A DNA stretch of 43,515 nucleotides from a virus: positions 1 to 43,515 of the IMG/VR virus record IMGVR_UViG_3300032356_000038; one strand, written 5' to 3'. Shown piece by piece: positions 42,043-43,515 of this stretch. The position numbers and the translations under genes are program-made. The notes beneath the pieces were generated by a model that had not been told where the DNA came from, did no database searches, and saw only the letters and a list, made by a program, of their open reading frames with translations. How positions within the stretch are numbered: position 1 is the first letter of the stretch; every line of letters begins with the position of its first letter.

Positions 42043-42161
42043 TCTTTACGCCTCCTTATCTTATATTTATATAAATGCCATCCGTTTTTATAGCCAATAT
42101 AGGTCACATAATCTAGTAAATCAACTTCACAATATACTTTCAATGATACTATAATATCCAT
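42039..42161 (-). CDS. Small protein, 40 residues, paralogue of 42630-42782
   Basis: ATG at 42161 follows AAAAAGGATGGTATAAAA. The sequence (MDIIVSLKVYCEVDLLDYVTYIGYKNGWHLYKYKIRRRKE, here noted by its core DLLDYVTYIGYKNGWHLY) matches the 50-residue protein at 42630 (core GLEGYVEYLGFKDGMHVY): YV-x-Y-x-G, aromatic, K, acidic/Asn, G-x-H, aliphatic, Y. Both have basic ends. Function unknown. It ends in TGA. Confidence 0.5.
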   Translation of the reverse strand: MDIIVSLKVYCEVDLLDYVTYIGYKNGWHLYKYKIRRRKE

Positions 42162-42205
42162 TTTTATACCATCCTTTTTATTATGTATTCTATGTAACGG
42201 GTTTA

Positions 42206-42577
42206 CTAGTCTATTCCAAGCTCTAATAATTGCTTTTCTAATTGGTCAATGGTATTCTTTAGTTTATCAATGGTATCATCATTTAACCTTATAACATTCT
42301 TATCCCAGCCTTTACAACCCCAATAGCCTGCTGATATATGTAAATGTCTTCTTGTTAGATTCCCATGCTTAAACCCATGCACCCAATTATCACTACTATC
42401 AGATTTATAATACACATGAGTGTCACTATAACCGTAAATCTTAAACGGTATCTTACTGTTAGACCTTGTACCTTGAAAGTCTTGTGTATGATTCATTATG
42501 ATTTTAGGGTAATCGAACCCATCTATATTGTAATGATTATCATATTCTACTACCTTTAAACTAACTAGTTTCTTCAT
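42206..42577 (-). CDS. Hypothetical protein, 123 residues
   Basis: Starts at ATG 42577 after AAAAGGAGTGTTATA; a longer reading to 42721 would overlap another gene and the promoter at 42602, so it is rejected. The protein is rich in Tyr, His and Asn (KVVEYDNHYNIDGFDYPKII; THVYYKSDSSDNWVHGFKHG) and ends in a coiled helix (DTIDKLKNTIDQLEKQLLEL). Possibly a DNA-binding or host-takeover protein. No family recognised. Confidence 0.55.
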   Translation of the reverse strand: MKKLVSLKVVEYDNHYNIDGFDYPKIIMNHTQDFQGTRSNSKIPFKIYGYSDTHVYYKSDSSDNWVHGFKHGNLTRRHLHISAGYWGCKGWDKNVIRLNDDTIDKLKNTIDQLEKQLLELGID

Positions 42578-42601
42578 TATAACACTCCTTTTATATTTAT
42601 A

Positions 42602-42627
42602 TTTATATGTTACACAAAGTGTGCCAA
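42602..42627 (-). promoter_or_regulatory. Leftward AATTGGCA-type promoter
   Basis: TTGGCA (42627-42622), then the spacer ACTTTGTGTAACAT shared with the site at 42013, then AT-rich TATAAA/TAAATA (42607-42600), a weaker -10. It lies just after the stop of the 50-residue gene and before the ribosome site of the gene at 42577. Confidence 0.5.
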
Positions 42628-42629
42628 TT

Positions 42630-42782
42630 CTAATATTCTGATATAATTCTTTTGTTTTTCTGCATTTTATTATGTATTGCATACACATGCATGCCATCTT
42701 TAAAACCCAAGTATTCAACATAACCTTCTAGTCCTGTTAAATCGATTCGATGTTTAAACAATTTAATCTGTGTTTTCTGCAT
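42630..42782 (-). CDS. Small protein, 50 residues, first leftward gene
   Basis: ATG at 42782 follows AAAAAGGATGGTATAAACTT. The protein (MQKTQIKLFKHRIDLTGLEG..., ending NKRIISEY) shares its middle with the 40-residue protein at 42039. It is basic, small and the first gene after the right-end promoters, as is typical of early host-takeover peptides. The function is unknown. Confidence 0.5.
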   Translation of the reverse strand: MQKTQIKLFKHRIDLTGLEGYVEYLGFKDGMHVYAIHNKMQKNKRIISEY

Positions 42783-42821
42783 AAGTTTATACCATCCTTT
42801 TTATTTTATATTTATATATTC

Positions 42822-42883
42822 CATGTTTAATCGAATTAATTAATATATTATTTTAATTATTTTAATATTGTCAATTAAACATG
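42822..42883 (-). promoter_or_regulatory. TTGACA promoter flanked by an inverted repeat
   Basis: Read leftward: TTGACA (42874-42869), an 18-base AT spacer and TAATAT (42850-42845). A perfect 10-base inverted repeat, ATTAAACATG (42874-42883) and CATGTTTAAT (42822-42831), brackets the promoter. One arm touches the -35 box and the other falls just past the start site. This looks like the first leftward (early) promoter with a paired operator. A second -10-like TGGTATAAT lies at 42919-42911 upstream. Confidence 0.55.
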
Positions 42884-43178
42884 ATGCTTTCCTGCATATA
42901 TAAATTATACCATAGATTACACACTACGCACCTGTGTGAATTACCAGTATTTAACAGTATATTTTTTATTATACTATTAATAGTACAGTCAGAATTATAA
43001 AATAACAAGGATACTGGTAGGAATACTAGGAATTAGTTGCATATATGTGTTAGATGGGTAGAAAGTAGGTAAGAATGCTAGGGTGGGGAAAAAATACCCA
43101 CACCCGTACACTGGTATACATACTACAGGTAGAATAGTGTATAATATATTACACACTAGTATAATTACCTGCATTTCC

Positions 43179-43239
43179 ATACGAACATTACTTGAATAAA
43201 TTGTGAACAACTATACGAACAACTATACGAACATTACTT
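43179..43239. repeat. ATACGAAC iterons
   Basis: ATACGAAC occurs at 43179, 43213 and 43225. The last two belong to a perfect 12-base tandem repeat GAACAACTATAC (43205-43216, 43217-43228), followed by another GAAC. A 15-base copy ATACGAACATTACTT is at 43179-43193 and 43225-43239. This spacing fits binding sites for a regulator or replication initiator. Confidence 0.6.
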
Positions 43240-43347
43240 TTAGAAAGTATGACAATTATGAACCCCCTATGTCAAAAATGAAAAGGGGTGAGAGGGGATA
43301 ATATTTCCACCTGCACAATTTTCTCCTTAAAACTCGCCCTTAGCCTT

Positions 43348-43428
43348 TGCATTTTTAGTGTAAAAATAGTCACTTTCTTCCACTTTAACCCCCTTTTTAG
43401 ACTTTAAAATGCATTTTTAGTGTAAAAA
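43348..43428. repeat. 19-base direct repeat
   Basis: TGCATTTTTAGTGTAAAAA occurs at 43348-43366 and 43410-43428, exactly 62 bases apart (about six helical turns). Read leftward each copy holds TTTACAC followed by AAAAATGCA. Possible regulator or promoter elements; function not known. Confidence 0.6.
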
Positions 43429-43515
43429 AAGCGAGCGATTCTAACCTCTTTTAATATAACCAATAATTCTATAATATAAAAATAGAGGTGTTTTACTAAA
43501 ACGATTTAGCTCCGC

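Larger units (their letters stand above)
42783..43515. other. Right-end non-coding control region
   Basis: About 730 bases without a convincing gene. A leftward reading at 42995-43210 has no ribosome site and an implausible composition. The region holds the TTGACA promoter and inverted repeat, the palindrome TACTATTAATAGTA (42972-42985), a hairpin-forming GGGTGGGG/CCCACACCC pair near 43081-43105, ATACGAAC iterons (43179-43232) and a 19-base direct repeat (43348-43428). It is a candidate for the early control region and possibly the replication origin. No tRNA was seen. Confidence 0.55.

Noticed and set aside
42206-42721. Longer version of the 123-residue protein
   Set aside because: The extension covers another gene and a promoter; a strong ribosome site supports the start at 42577.
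42995-43210. Leftward 71-codon reading frame in the right-end region
   Set aside because: No ribosome site, odd composition rich in Ile, Tyr, Pro and Cys, and it overlaps promoter-like and repeat sequence.
43179-43428. CRISPR-like array
   Set aside because: Repeats are few, short and of different kinds with irregular spacing; no cas genes beyond a Cas4-like phage nuclease.
1-43515. Terminal redundancy or prophage attachment sites
   Set aside because: The first and last bases share no repeat, and no integrase, excisionase or repressor is visible.

Overview
The window looks like a complete or near-complete genome of an AT-rich, lytic, tailed dsDNA phage with a short (podovirus-like) tail. It has terminase, portal, scaffold, capsid, head-to-tail adaptor, a nozzle-like protein, tailspikes and three consecutive ejection-type internal virion proteins. 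I see no tape measure, sheath, integrase, repressor or phage RNA polymerase. About 29.4 kb of rightward genes meet about 13 kb of leftward genes at roughly 29,552. The two outer ends are non-coding and AT-rich, so on a circular map they would join into one divergent control region. The host cannot be fixed. Strong Shine-Dalgarno sequences, a 3D-domain cell-wall enzyme and sigma70-like promoters fit many bacteria, while a PEP-CTERM-like tail on one protein suggests a host with an exosortase.

Rightward half: HExxH protein and DUF1566 (Lcl-like) protein (0.1-1.8 kb); terminase (2.0-4.0); holin-like protein and amidase (4.1-5.1); portal, scaffold, decoration-like protein and major capsid protein, followed by a hairpin terminator (5.2-9.8); adaptor (9.8-10.7); a B12-type ribonucleotide reductase whose catalytic-cysteine site carries a 350-residue LAGLIDADG intein (10.7-13.4); small genes including a holin candidate; a compact family B DNA polymerase with its own promoter (14.2-16.2); beta-helix tailspike, nozzle-like protein, Asp-box fibre and three ejection-type proteins (16.2-29.6).

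Leftward half, read from the right end: small unknown genes; two glutamine-synthetase-like amidoligases on either side of a class II glutamine amidotransferase (37.9-42.0 kb); then replication and recombination genes (Cas4/RecB-like nuclease, RuvC-like resolvase, RepB-like primase, Rad52-like annealing protein, DnaB-like helicase, SbcD-like phosphoesterase); nucleotide metabolism (membrane-anchored HAD phosphatase, dNTP pyrophosphohydrolase-like protein); and finally a coupled group of a 3D-domain enzyme, a zinc-ribbon protein and a secreted PEP-CTERM-like protein.

Two promoter families stand out. Five sites share TTTARR-N16-TATAAT with a TGGG just before the -10 (four rightward; one leftward inside a small gene). 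Three leftward sites begin with AATTGGCA. The most unusual parts are the amidoligase/amidotransferase cassette with its small neighbouring ORFs, the PEP-CTERM-like phage protein, the intein-bearing reductase, and a pseudoknot-capable leader before the DUF1566 gene.
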